From contig NZ_POTX01000001.1 in NCBI RefSeq assembly GCF_003236305.1, positions 1-64,000 of the forward strand: DNA of 64,000 nucleotides, in the 5' to 3' direction. Below, piece after piece: positions 24,577 to 33,325 of the stretch. Below the pieces are notes generated by a model. That model saw only the letters and a program-made list of their open reading frames with translations. It was not told the DNA's origin and ran no database searches. This DNA is from Micromonospora endophytica (GTDB lineage: Bacteria; Actinomycetota; Actinomycetes; Mycobacteriales; Micromonosporaceae). A program made the position numbers and the translations under genes. Position 1 is the stretch's first letter; the number at the start of each line of letters is the position of its first letter.

Positions 24577-26601
24577 TCAGGATGTCGGTTGGCCGACGTC
24601 AGGTGGTTGCAGTGCGCCGCCGGTGAGACCCGCCGCGAGCGTACGGGCGGTCTCGTCGGCGAGGCGGTGGGCGAGGTCGGCTGCGGTGCGCAGGGCGTGG
24701 AGCTGGCGGAACGCCCGGCCGTAGCGCTGCTGCTCGGCCAGCGGCAGCAGCGGCACCCGCAGGCGGCGGGGGTCCAGCCGGACCACGCTGGTGCCGGACG
24801 ACGCGGCGCTGACATTCTCCTCGGCGGCCAGGAAACCGGCCAGAAACCACGGGTCGAGCCGGGCCGGGTCGGGCCGCAGGAGATGCAGGTGCCGACCGAG
24901 GTGACTGCCGGCGTCGTGGGCGTCGGCGACCCGCGTGACGCCGGTGCCGCCGGTGCCGTCGTGCAGAACATCCGGGAGGATCACGTCCCCCTCGCGGAGC
25001 TCGATCTCGGCTTGCGGCCGCAGCAGCTCCAGCGCGTCCCCGCGCAGGAGGTCGGCGACACTGGCCGTGCGCCAGGACAGTGGAGCGCTGCCGACGGGCG
25101 GCCAGGGCTCGGCGCCGCTGAGCGTGAACAGGCCGGTGGCCGCTCGGCGCAATCGCGAACGCAGCTCGTAGCTCATCGCGGCGAGCTCGTCGGGCATCGC
25201 CGGTACCGGGGTGGCCCGGACGTGGCGGGCCGGGGTGAGGTCGACAGTGTCGTCGAGCAGATCGATGATGGGCACCGCCTGCGCGAGCCCCGGCACCGGA
25301 TCGAAATTGTCCGGATGGCGGTCGTAGTCGTGCCACGCCGTCAGGACACTGTCGTGCAGCGCGGGCCAGTCCACCGCCACCCGCTTGCCGGTGGGCCTGG
25401 CGTCCCGGGCCGGGCCGGGCGTGGCGGGGTCGGGCGTGGCGGGGTCGACGAACAGGACGTTCAGCGGCAACGTGGCCTGCGGATGTGGGCGTTCGAGCAG
25501 CCACAGGTGCAGGCCGACGTGCAGCGGTTGCGCGACGCCGGGCGGTAGGGCGATGACGGCGCGCAGCGCACCGCTGCGGAGGATCTCGGCTCTGATCCGG
25601 CGACCCGAAGCGCGTTCCGCGACGGCCGGCGGCATGAGGAGCACGGCGCGTCCGCCGTCGTCCAGGTGCGCGAGGCAGTGTTGGAGCCAGGCCAGCTCCG
25701 ACTCGATCTTCGGCGGCAGACCGAACAACCACCGCGAGTCGTACGCCAACTCCTCGTGACCCCATTCGCGGTCGCCGTAGGGCGGGGCGCAGAGCACGGC
25801 CTCCGCTGTCAGCGCCGGGAAGGCGTCGGCCCGGATGCTGTCGCCGACGCGCACGCTGGTGTCCACCGCCTGGAGGGCCAGGCGGACGGCTGCCTGCGCG
25901 GCTTGTGCGGGGACGATGTCCTGTCCGTAGAGCTTCTGTGCGCCTCGGGCGGCGGCAGCGACCAGGAGACCGCCGGCACCGCAGGCAGGGTCGAAGACGG
26001 TCGCCGGGTACGGCATGCCCGGCTCGGTGAGCAGGTCGGCCATCAGTGCGGCCACCGGGGCGGGAGTGTCGTACAGGCCGTTGGCGCCGGTGCCGTCGAG
26101 GTCGCCCTCCGCGAGGACGTCCACCGTCCGTGGCGTCCCTTCGTCGGCGACACAGCGCAGCAGCGCCCGCAGCAGCGGTGCCTCACCCGATTGGTACGTC
26201 AGGTCGGCCAGCCCAGGGATCTCGGCCCGGTGTGGCTCGATTGCCTTCTGCGCCCGAGCGGGCAGTTGTGCATCGGGTAGGTCGACGAGTTGCTTCAGGT
26301 CGTCGTCGGACATCCGGGCTGCCGCCAGGACCAGGGGGAGCAGCCTGGTGGGTGTGGTGGCGCTGGACCCGGTGGCCCGCACGGCGGTCCGCAGGTCGTC
26401 GGCGGGTGAGGTGGCCGGGAGTTGACCTCGTGCGGCGAGCCAGGACTGGACCGCGTCCAAGTCGTACGCCGGGCTGGTGTCGGTGCCGCCCGTGGGGGCC
26501 GGGAAATCCGGGTGACGTCGCCGCCAGTTGCTGACGGTGGCGCGGGTGACGCCGGCCAGTCGAGAGATCTCGGCGGCGGTCACCTGGGCGGGTCTGGGCA
26601 T
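24577..26601 (-). CDS. HTH-methyltransferase-TRD single-chain protein, N-6 DNA methylase family with atypical motif IV
   Basis: A 674-aa protein combining three parts. The N-terminal helix-turn-helix (about 8-35, AAEISRLAGVTRATVSNWRR) is MerR/XRE-like. An HsdM-like methyltransferase core has motif I FDPACGAGG (near 203-211). A C-terminal HsdS-like recognition half ends with LPLAEQQRYGRAFRQLHALR. The catalytic motif IV reads CAPPYG (Ala272 where Asn/Asp/Ser is expected), so it may be inactive or have altered chemistry. ATG at 26601 is preferred because AGGAC lies six bases upstream; ATG at 26643 is an alternative. It is divergent from the SMC-like ATPase and may bind the shared promoter region through its HTH. 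Confidence 0.85.
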   Translation of the reverse strand: MPRPAQVTAAEISRLAGVTRATVSNWRRRHPDFPAPTGGTDTSPAYDLDAVQSWLAARGQLPATSPADDLRTAVRATGSSATTPTRLLPLVLAAARMSDDDLKQLVDLPDAQLPARAQKAIEPHRAEIPGLADLTYQSGEAPLLRALLRCVADEGTPRTVDVLAEGDLDGTGANGLYDTPAPVAALMADLLTEPGMPYPATVFDPACGAGGLLVAAAARGAQKLYGQDIVPAQAAQAAVRLALQAVDTSVRVGDSIRADAFPALTAEAVLCAPPYGDREWGHEELAYDSRWLFGLPPKIESELAWLQHCLAHLDDGGRAVLLMPPAVAERASGRRIRAEILRSGALRAVIALPPGVAQPLHVGLHLWLLERPHPQATLPLNVLFVDPATPDPATPGPARDARPTGKRVAVDWPALHDSVLTAWHDYDRHPDNFDPVPGLAQAVPIIDLLDDTVDLTPARHVRATPVPAMPDELAAMSYELRSRLRRAATGLFTLSGAEPWPPVGSAPLSWRTASVADLLRGDALELLRPQAEIELREGDVILPDVLHDGTGGTGVTRVADAHDAGSHLGRHLHLLRPDPARLDPWFLAGFLAAEENVSAASSGTSVVRLDPRRLRVPLLPLAEQQRYGRAFRQLHALRTAADLAHRLADETARTLAAGLTGGALQPPDVGQPTS

Positions 26602-26904
26602 CGACGTCCTGTCAGTTGGTGCATGATCCTGCTCGCGGATCACTGTACACGACAGCTGCGGCGTGTAAACGGTTTGACGTTGCTTTCACGCCGAGGTGTG
26701 CTAGTATCGCTTTCAGTGCGGCGGGTCGAGTATGCCTCGGTCGCCAACGATGCTTCCTGTCCGGATGCCGACATCTGGGCGCACCACCCCGTCTGTTGTG
26801 AACACGCTGGCAGGCACTCCACGTCCGGCCCGGCGCCTATCCGCCTGCCCTGGCGCGAGCGACGCCGTCTCTCCATCCCGCCATCCCTCGCGAGGAGGCA
26901 ACAC
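26602..26904. other. Divergent promoter region between the methyltransferase and SMC-ATPase arms
   Basis: 303 bp without a supported gene. It holds the start signals of both arms, the short palindromes TGTACA (about 26644) and CAGCTG, and the symmetric AAACGGTTT near 26668-26676. An extended -10 (TG-C-TAGTAT) lies at 26699-26707. The AGGAGG ribosome-binding site for the ATPase gene lies at its end. Confidence 0.5.
26680..26707 (+). promoter_or_regulatory. Candidate promoter for the SMC-like ATPase operon
   Basis: TTGCTT (26680-26685), 16-bp spacer, TAGTAT (26702-26707) preceded by an extended-10 TG. The region is AT-richer than its surroundings. Confidence 0.35.
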
Positions 26905-29364
26905 GTGACAGTCGACCCCCACGCTGACAGCGTCGACCAGCTCATCCTCGACCAGCTCGATCAATCCGAGCTGCCCGAACCCGCCAAGGACCTCGTCTTC
27001 GCGGCCCTGCTCGGCAGCGAAGACCTCGCCTCGGCGCTCGATGGCGCGGCACCGCGCCGACCGGCACCGCCATCGCCTGACACCGAAGACCCCGAGCCGA
27101 TCGGCACCTACCTCAACAGCATCGAGGTGACCGGGTTCCGCGGCATCGGACCGACCGCCACGCTCACCCTCGTACCCGGCCCCGGACTGACCATCGTGAC
27201 CGGTCGCAACGGCTCCGGAAAGTCCAGCTTCGCCGAAGCCGCCGAGTTCGCCCTGACCGGCCAGAACAAGCGGTGGGCCGGCCGCAGCGCGGTCTGGCAG
27301 GAAGGTTGGCGCAACCTACACGCCACCGAGAACCCCCGCATCCACGTACGACTCGGGATCGAAGGCCACCGCAACGGCGCCAGCGTCGAATGCAGCTGGG
27401 CACCCGGTGCCGACCTGGACGACCGTACGTCCTTCCTGCAGATCTCCGGCGAGCGTCGGCAGTCCGTCGCCGACCTCGGCTGGGAACAGCCGTTGGAGCT
27501 GTACCGGCCCTTCCTCTCCTACAGCGAACTCGGTGGCCTGCTCAGCGGCCGACCCAGCGAGATGCACGACTCGCTGCACCGCATCCTCGGCCTCAGTCGA
27601 CTCGTCGACATCGAGGCCATGCTCAAGACCGCGCGTAAGGAGATGGACGACCGGCGCAAGCTGGCCGCCGCCCAACTGCCGGCGCTGCGAGCCACGCTCG
27701 TGGCCCACCCCGACCCGCGCGCTCGCCGCGCCGAGCAGGCGCTCAGCGGGAAGTCCGCCGACTTGGACGAACTCGCCGCGCTGGTCACCGCCGACGAGCC
27801 CGACAGCGACACGACCAGCGTGCCGCTGCGCCAGCTCGACGTCCTCGACCTGCCCGAACGGGACGGCCTGGTCCGCGAGGTCGAGCGGCTCCAGGGCGCG
27901 TTGCGCGAGATCGACGACCTGGCCGGTACGCCGGTGGAGCAGGCTCGATCGCTCGCCAAGCTGATCGGTGACGCCCTACGGCACCATCACAGCCACCCGG
28001 GCCAGCCCTGTCCAGTGTGTGGGGGTCGCACCCTGGACGAGGCGTGGGCCGAGCAGGCGCAGAAGCAGCTGCACCACCTCACCGATCGGGCCGAGCGCCT
28101 CGACGAAGCCCACCGGCTGGAGCGGGAGTCGCGTCACGCGCTGCGTATCTGGCTGTCCACCCTGCCGCCCGTACTCGCCCTCGACCTCAGCGCCGAAGGG
28201 GTGGAATCCGGCGACGCCCGGGTCGCGTGGCAGCACTGGGACGAACTGATCGGATCGGCCGACCCGCACAAGATCGCCCACGCCGCGCTCGTCGCGTTCG
28301 ACGCGCTCGCCGCCGCTCTGCAACCGGTCAAGGTCGCGGCACGGCAGGCGCTCGAACGCCGGCAGGCTGCGTGGCAGCCGCTGGCCGACCAGATTCGCGT
28401 CTGGATCGACACCGAGAAGACCAGCCGAGAAGCAGCCCAGGCGTACGTGGCGCTGAAGGCAGCGGTCACCTGGCTGCAGAAAGCCGGCGGGAAGATCCGC
28501 AACGACAAGCTCGCACCGGTAGCCGCGGACGCGACCGAAATCTGGAACACCCTGCGTCAGCAGAGCAACGTCGACCTCGGCGCCATCCAACTCGCCGGCA
28601 CCGGTACGAGCCGGCGGGTGGACCTGAAGGTCAACGTCGACGGCGTACCCGGGGCGGCGCTGGGGGTGATGAGCCAGGGCGAACTGCACTCGCTCGCCCT
28701 CGCGCTCTTCCTCCCGCGCGCCACCATGCCCGAGAGCCCGTTCCGGTTCCTGGTCATCGACGACCCGGTGCAATCCATGGACCCTGCCAAGGTGTACGGC
28801 CTGGCCAGGGTCCTGGACCAGGTGGCCAAGCATCGGCAGGTCATCGTCTTCACCCACGACGACCGCCTCCCGGCCGCGGTGCGGCACCTGCAACTCGACG
28901 CCCGGATCCGGATCGTCAGCCGGCTGGCCCGGTCCCAGGTCACCGTCACCGGCGACAAGCATGGCGACCCCGCCCGGCGCTACCTCGACGACGCGATGAC
29001 CATCGCCCGCGACGAGGGCATGACCGAAGAGGTCCGCCGCCCGGTCGTCTGCAACCTCATCCGCGACGCCATCGAATACACCTGTCACGAGCGGATCCGT
29101 ACCCGAGACTTCCAAGCGGGACGGACGGTCGCGGAGACCGAGGCGGCGATCAGCGATGCCCAGGGACTGCGGCCGACCCTCGCGCTGGCCCTCCTCTCGG
29201 ACCACAAGCGCGCCGATGAGCTCCACCTGCCGCTGCAGAAACTGCACCACGCCGCCCCGCGCGTGGTGACCGTCGCCAACCGCGGTGCCCACGGCGGCGC
29301 GTCAGGCGACCTCGCTGCGCTGGTGACCGACGCGCGCGCAGTGGTGGAAAGGCTCAGCAAATGA
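26905..29364 (+). CDS. SMC/Rad50-like AAA ATPase with zinc-hook-like CxxC
   Basis: An 819-aa ATPase split by a long helical middle. An acidic N-terminal segment precedes FRGIGP and Walker A GRNGSGKS (100-107). A CPVCGG hook-like motif at 369-372 sits between two charged helical stretches. The signature MSQGELHSLALAL (about 590) and Walker B FLVIDDPVQSMDP (615-625) come late, as in SMC/Rad50. The final switch is IVFTHDDRLP. GTG at 26905 has a perfect GAGGAGG upstream. Its stop overlaps the next small gene (ATGA). Related ATPases serve in DNA-structure sensing and phage defence (Lamassu LmuB, Rad50-like); assignment to a named system is not secure. Confidence 0.85.
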   Translation: MTVDPHADSVDQLILDQLDQSELPEPAKDLVFAALLGSEDLASALDGAAPRRPAPPSPDTEDPEPIGTYLNSIEVTGFRGIGPTATLTLVPGPGLTIVTGRNGSGKSSFAEAAEFALTGQNKRWAGRSAVWQEGWRNLHATENPRIHVRLGIEGHRNGASVECSWAPGADLDDRTSFLQISGERRQSVADLGWEQPLELYRPFLSYSELGGLLSGRPSEMHDSLHRILGLSRLVDIEAMLKTARKEMDDRRKLAAAQLPALRATLVAHPDPRARRAEQALSGKSADLDELAALVTADEPDSDTTSVPLRQLDVLDLPERDGLVREVERLQGALREIDDLAGTPVEQARSLAKLIGDALRHHHSHPGQPCPVCGGRTLDEAWAEQAQKQLHHLTDRAERLDEAHRLERESRHALRIWLSTLPPVLALDLSAEGVESGDARVAWQHWDELIGSADPHKIAHAALVAFDALAAALQPVKVAARQALERRQAAWQPLADQIRVWIDTEKTSREAAQAYVALKAAVTWLQKAGGKIRNDKLAPVAADATEIWNTLRQQSNVDLGAIQLAGTGTSRRVDLKVNVDGVPGAALGVMSQGELHSLALALFLPRATMPESPFRFLVIDDPVQSMDPAKVYGLARVLDQVAKHRQVIVFTHDDRLPAAVRHLQLDARIRIVSRLARSQVTVTGDKHGDPARRYLDDAMTIARDEGMTEEVRRPVVCNLIRDAIEYTCHERIRTRDFQAGRTVAETEAAISDAQGLRPTLALALLSDHKRADELHLPLQKLHHAAPRVVTVANRGAHGGASGDLAALVTDARAVVERLSK

Positions 29365-29735
29365 TGACGCCACAGGACTATCTCGACGCCGCCGGTGCGC
29401 TGCTGCTCCAACCGCCATCCTGCATGCGTCGCTGCTGGCAGCGCGGATCCGCGTGCCTGACCCGCCTCGCTCTCGAACAGGGGCTGCGGGACTACTGGAG
29501 GGTGGTTGCGCCGTCCGTGGCAGACCGGCCCATGCATAACCAGCTGCTCGTCCTGCCGGCCTTCGCCAGCACCGAGGCGGCCTCGACCGCGCGGATCGCC
29601 TGGCACGGCCTGTGCCGGGCGATGCACCACCACACGTACGAGCTGGCGCCAACGGTTGCCGAACTACGCGGCTGGCACGACGACGTCACCGTACTGCTGC
29701 CCCAACTCGAGTCCGGTCCGAGCCCTAACGCCTGA
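29361..29735 (+). CDS. Small protein coupled to the SMC-like ATPase
   Basis: A 124-aa protein of unknown family. Its ATG at 29361 overlaps the ATPase stop by 4 bases, implying a fixed ratio of the two products. It is helical and rich in His/Trp/Leu, with two cysteines near residues 21-31 (CMRRCWQRGSAC). No catalytic motif was recognised. It probably forms a complex with, or regulates, the ATPase. Confidence 0.75.
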   Translation: MMTPQDYLDAAGALLLQPPSCMRRCWQRGSACLTRLALEQGLRDYWRVVAPSVADRPMHNQLLVLPAFASTEAASTARIAWHGLCRAMHHHTYELAPTVAELRGWHDDVTVLLPQLESGPSPNA

Positions 29736-29942
29736 CGCGTCCGTGACCCACCGATCCGAGGGCACGGCTGGTCTCACCTGCTCGCCACGTGACCAGCCCT
29801 GCCAGCCAGGCCAAGTCAGAGCCGCTATTTCTCACTCCCCTGAGTGGAGCTACGCCCGCCCTGAACTGTCCACCGTTGCGGCCGACTGGTCCCACCTCGA
29901 TGGCCGATCGGACAAGGCGGAGACCGGGGCCTGGGTTTGGTC

Positions 29943-29971
29943 TTGAAGACGCCTTGGCTTGCTTGCATAGT
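29943..29971 (+). promoter_or_regulatory. Candidate promoter of the Druantia-like operon
   Basis: TTGAAG (29943-29948), 17-bp spacer, CATAGT (29966-29971), about 43 bases before the GTG at 30014. It supports separate transcription of the next two genes and that choice of start. Confidence 0.4.
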
Positions 29972-30013
29972 CGCCCTACCGCGCTGACGACCCCAATCCA
30001 CAAGAGGGAGATC

Positions 30014-33000
30014 GTGTCACACGCATCCGAGATACTTCGTCTTCGGGAAGCCGAGTGGGCGCCAGCCCTGCGCGCGGTGTCGCTCGTCGCCGAGATTGAC
30101 GCACCGGAGGAGCAGGCTAAAGAGGTCATCCGTGCCCTGGGACGGGTCTTTTGGTACACCGCACCCCCCGACCGGCAGCGGCTGCTCACCCGTCACTATC
30201 CCGCGTGCCTGGTCGTCGGCCTGACCGGGATCGGTGCCGTCGGGTACGAGCATGGCGACTACTGGAGCGCCGTCCACAACGAGGCACCGGGTCAGGTCGA
30301 CCAGACGCTGTGGGGGAGGGCCTTCCGCGCGAACCTCGACCACTTCCGGCTGGCCCGGTTCCATGGGCTGTCGCAGGTCAACGTCGGTGAGATCCTCATG
30401 CACGCCGGAATCCCCGCGTACTGCCTCGGCGATCTGTTGAATCTTCTCCTGCAACGCCAGTCCCGCGAGCCCGGACTCACCGGTGAAGGCTTTCTTGCCT
30501 GGGCGCTCGCGCCCGGCCGCGAGTCGCGCCTGAGCGGGACCGACAAACCGGTGCAGCGGTTTCTCCAGCGCGGCGAAGACTACGCCGCGGACCTCATTGA
30601 CCGCTGCGTCGACCTGCTGGAGCGACTGCGGCAGCCGGCGTTCAACGCCGACGGACTCGGGCTCTCCCCACATCTGATCGCCAAGGCCCAGGCGCTCGCA
30701 GCGGCGGATCAACTCGACTGGACCGGCAGTTCAGACCGTGGGGAATCGGCTGCGGTGGCCACACATCAGCGTCCTCACCTGGAGTTGGAGCCGTACGGTC
30801 GGGGCCTGCTGGTGTGGCTGCCGCCGGTCCACGACGCAACGGACGGTCGCGTCTTGTGGCGGTTGCGCTTCGACGGCCAGGTCGAGTCGGTCGTCAGTCA
30901 GTCGCGTTGGCCGGGCACGCGCGAGACAGCCCCCGCAACAGCGGTAGCCGTCGTGCGCCCCGCTCGCCAGGTGGCAGTCGAGCCGGCCGGCTACGACCAA
31001 GAGTACGAACTGGACGTGGTCGACCCGCGCGACCCCTTGTTGGTCTTCACTGCGGATGGTCGACGGGTGCCGGCAACCTCCGGTCTGCCGCCTGAGCCGG
31101 TCTGGTTGCTCTATCCACAGGTGGGCGAGGGTGGTGGGCCGCTCGAACTGCGGTGCGAGGGCGATCTGCTCGACACGTACGACGTGCCGGCTCCGTACGG
31201 CTGGCTCGGTTGGACGCTGCGCCACGTCGATCTTCGCGAGGTGTCCCACCTGAGGCTGGGGGATGGGACGCCACGGCGGGTCAAGGGTGCCCGCCGCGCC
31301 CAACTGCAGCTCGCCCAGCCGCTGCCCGGGGTGAGCAGCCTCGCCGGCGCGCCAGTCGTCGCTACGGCCCCGCGCTTGAATCTGCCGACCGATCCCGGCG
31401 TAACCACCGAATGGTCGGTCCGGATTCGCCGGCCCGGCTCCGGTCAGCTTCTGCACGCTGAGAGCCTCTCCGTGGGCCACGACACGGCTGTCGACCCGTG
31501 GCGGCATCTGGTCCGCCCCTTGGTCGGCGCGTACGAGATCACCGTGCGGGGTCCGCTCGGCCGAGGCCTGGTGCGCACGTTGGAGTTCGCCGAAGGGCTG
31601 TCCGCCAGGTCGAACCCCTCCTGGCGGGAGGTCACGGCGGACGGGCTGGAACCGGTCACCGTGCGGGCCGACACCACCCTGCCCGGCCTATCGGTCATGC
31701 CCGCGCTGACTGAGTTGGGCCCCGCCGACACCGCTGTCGAACTGCAGCTCGACAGCCTGGCCGGCGCGGCCACCGTACGGGTCATGCCCGCCCACATGGC
31801 GATCCAACGGCTGGGCGGCGGAAGCCGCGGCGAATGGTCCCTACAGCCGCTGCGTTTGGACACCGAGACAATCGGCGAGGGTGAACTGCTGGTGCGGCTG
31901 CCGCGGGCGGCGGACGCACGGCTCATCGTCCGATCCGGGGGCCGTGAGCTGCAAACCGTTCCGTCGGGAGCGACATATGGCCAGCCGATGGCCCGGTTTT
32001 CGCTCGCGGCCATCGCTGACACGGTCGGCGCACACGGGCTCGTTCAGCTCGACGTGCGCTTTGATGGGCAGGACTTCCCGGCAGCGCGCTGCGTACCTCG
32101 ACGCCTCGCCAGCACGGTGCACATCGAGGGCGGCCGGCTGGTGCTGGTCGACGGCGTGCGGGCCGAGGGGCTGACGGCCGCGCTATACCGGGTGTACGCG
32201 CCATGGGAGCGGCCGTACCTCGTACACCTCGGCGTGAACATGGTCAGCGACCCGCTCCCCACGCGGGTCACGACGGCGGGGCCCCTCGTGGCGCTGCTGC
32301 GCATCGAGGATCCGTGGTTGCCGTCGGACTGGCCGGAGTGGCCAGGCCGCGACAACGCCTTCGAGCTCGCCGAGCTCAAGTGGCAACCGGCGGGCCAGGA
32401 CCCGGCGGGTGAGGCGGTCTCGGCGTACCTGGCCGGAGTAGGTGCCCTGCCCGAACGACCGGAGATCGCGCCGCTGCTGTTCGACCTCTACCCGCGCGCG
32501 GACGACCTCCGCGCCCGAGGCGTCACGGCCAACGTCCGGGGCGCCGCAGGCCTCCTTCGCCCGCATCCCGCCGCCGCGCTGGCCGCGCTCACCAAACACC
32601 GCGCCTCGGCAGACCAGGTGGTCGCGCCCCTGGTGCACTCCGGGCTGATCGCCCTGCCTCCCGACCGGTACGTCAGTACAGCCGACGAGGCGCGGCTATG
32701 GACGGCGAGCCCGCTGGCGGCGATGCTCGCCTCGGCTCACCGACTCCCTGACCTCGCCGCCCAAGTCGATCTGCGGGAACAGGTCGCTGCGGTGTGCGGG
32801 GAGGTGGCCGCGCACCTGCTCGCTGGCGGCTCCGACCCGTACGAGACGGTCGGCCGGTTCGACCAGTCGGCCGAGGTGTTCGCGTTGCTGCCAGCCGAGG
32901 AACGCGACCGAGTGTGGCGGGCGATGCGAGTCGTGCCCGGCGGCCTGCTCGACGCCGACGAACGGATGGCGGCGGCCCGCCACCTGTTCGAGGTGCGGGT

Positions 33001-33325
33001 GCGGCCCGGCCTGGGACGGCTCTCCAGCAGCGCGGAGGGGCTGCTGCGCGCCCTGCAGAAGCCCCTGGTCGAGTCCGGTGGGCCGCGGGTGGTAGGGGCG
33101 CTGCAGGCCCGCAATCCCACTCGAGGGTGGCTCGCTCTCCCCGCGCTGTCGCTGGCGTTCGCCTTTGTGGCGCGGCTGGCCGCCCGAGGGCACGCAGCCC
33201 CGGCCGGGCTGCTACCACGAACCCTGCCCCCGCACGCGACGCTCGCCCGCAGTGCGCCGCGTCTCGTCGCCATCGACCTTCTTCTCGCGGAGTTCCTCCT
33301 GACCGGAGCTGGAGTAGCCGAATGA
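30014..33325 (+). CDS. Large protein of unknown fold paired with a DUF1998 helicase (DruH-like by context)
   Basis: A 1103-aa protein. I see no nucleotide-binding, nuclease or membrane motif. The N-terminal ~300 residues are helical. The middle (about 330-800) is beta-rich with repeated W, GP and LRL patterns suggestive of immunoglobulin-like modules. The C-terminal third is helical and Ala-rich. GTG at 30014 is chosen because GAGGGAG precedes it and a plausible promoter lies at 29943-29971; the frame stays open to 29789, with an ATG at 29900 as alternative. The stop overlaps the helicase ATG by 4 bases. A ~1100-aa unknown followed by a DruE-size helicase is the layout of Druantia type III; this is inference. 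Confidence 0.7.
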   Translation: MSHASEILRLREAEWAPALRAVSLVAEIDAPEEQAKEVIRALGRVFWYTAPPDRQRLLTRHYPACLVVGLTGIGAVGYEHGDYWSAVHNEAPGQVDQTLWGRAFRANLDHFRLARFHGLSQVNVGEILMHAGIPAYCLGDLLNLLLQRQSREPGLTGEGFLAWALAPGRESRLSGTDKPVQRFLQRGEDYAADLIDRCVDLLERLRQPAFNADGLGLSPHLIAKAQALAAADQLDWTGSSDRGESAAVATHQRPHLELEPYGRGLLVWLPPVHDATDGRVLWRLRFDGQVESVVSQSRWPGTRETAPATAVAVVRPARQVAVEPAGYDQEYELDVVDPRDPLLVFTADGRRVPATSGLPPEPVWLLYPQVGEGGGPLELRCEGDLLDTYDVPAPYGWLGWTLRHVDLREVSHLRLGDGTPRRVKGARRAQLQLAQPLPGVSSLAGAPVVATAPRLNLPTDPGVTTEWSVRIRRPGSGQLLHAESLSVGHDTAVDPWRHLVRPLVGAYEITVRGPLGRGLVRTLEFAEGLSARSNPSWREVTADGLEPVTVRADTTLPGLSVMPALTELGPADTAVELQLDSLAGAATVRVMPAHMAIQRLGGGSRGEWSLQPLRLDTETIGEGELLVRLPRAADARLIVRSGGRELQTVPSGATYGQPMARFSLAAIADTVGAHGLVQLDVRFDGQDFPAARCVPRRLASTVHIEGGRLVLVDGVRAEGLTAALYRVYAPWERPYLVHLGVNMVSDPLPTRVTTAGPLVALLRIEDPWLPSDWPEWPGRDNAFELAELKWQPAGQDPAGEAVSAYLAGVGALPERPEIAPLLFDLYPRADDLRARGVTANVRGAAGLLRPHPAAALAALTKHRASADQVVAPLVHSGLIALPPDRYVSTADEARLWTASPLAAMLASAHRLPDLAAQVDLREQVAAVCGEVAAHLLAGGSDPYETVGRFDQSAEVFALLPAEERDRVWRAMRVVPGGLLDADERMAAARHLFEVRVRPGLGRLSSSAEGLLRALQKPLVESGGPRVVGALQARNPTRGWLALPALSLAFAFVARLAARGHAAPAGLLPRTLPPHATLARSAPRLVAIDLLLAEFLLTGAGVAE

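Noticed and set aside
26905-29735. Lamassu system
   Set aside because: SMC-like ATPase plus small protein are suggestive, but gene order differs and no LmuA-like effector is beside them.
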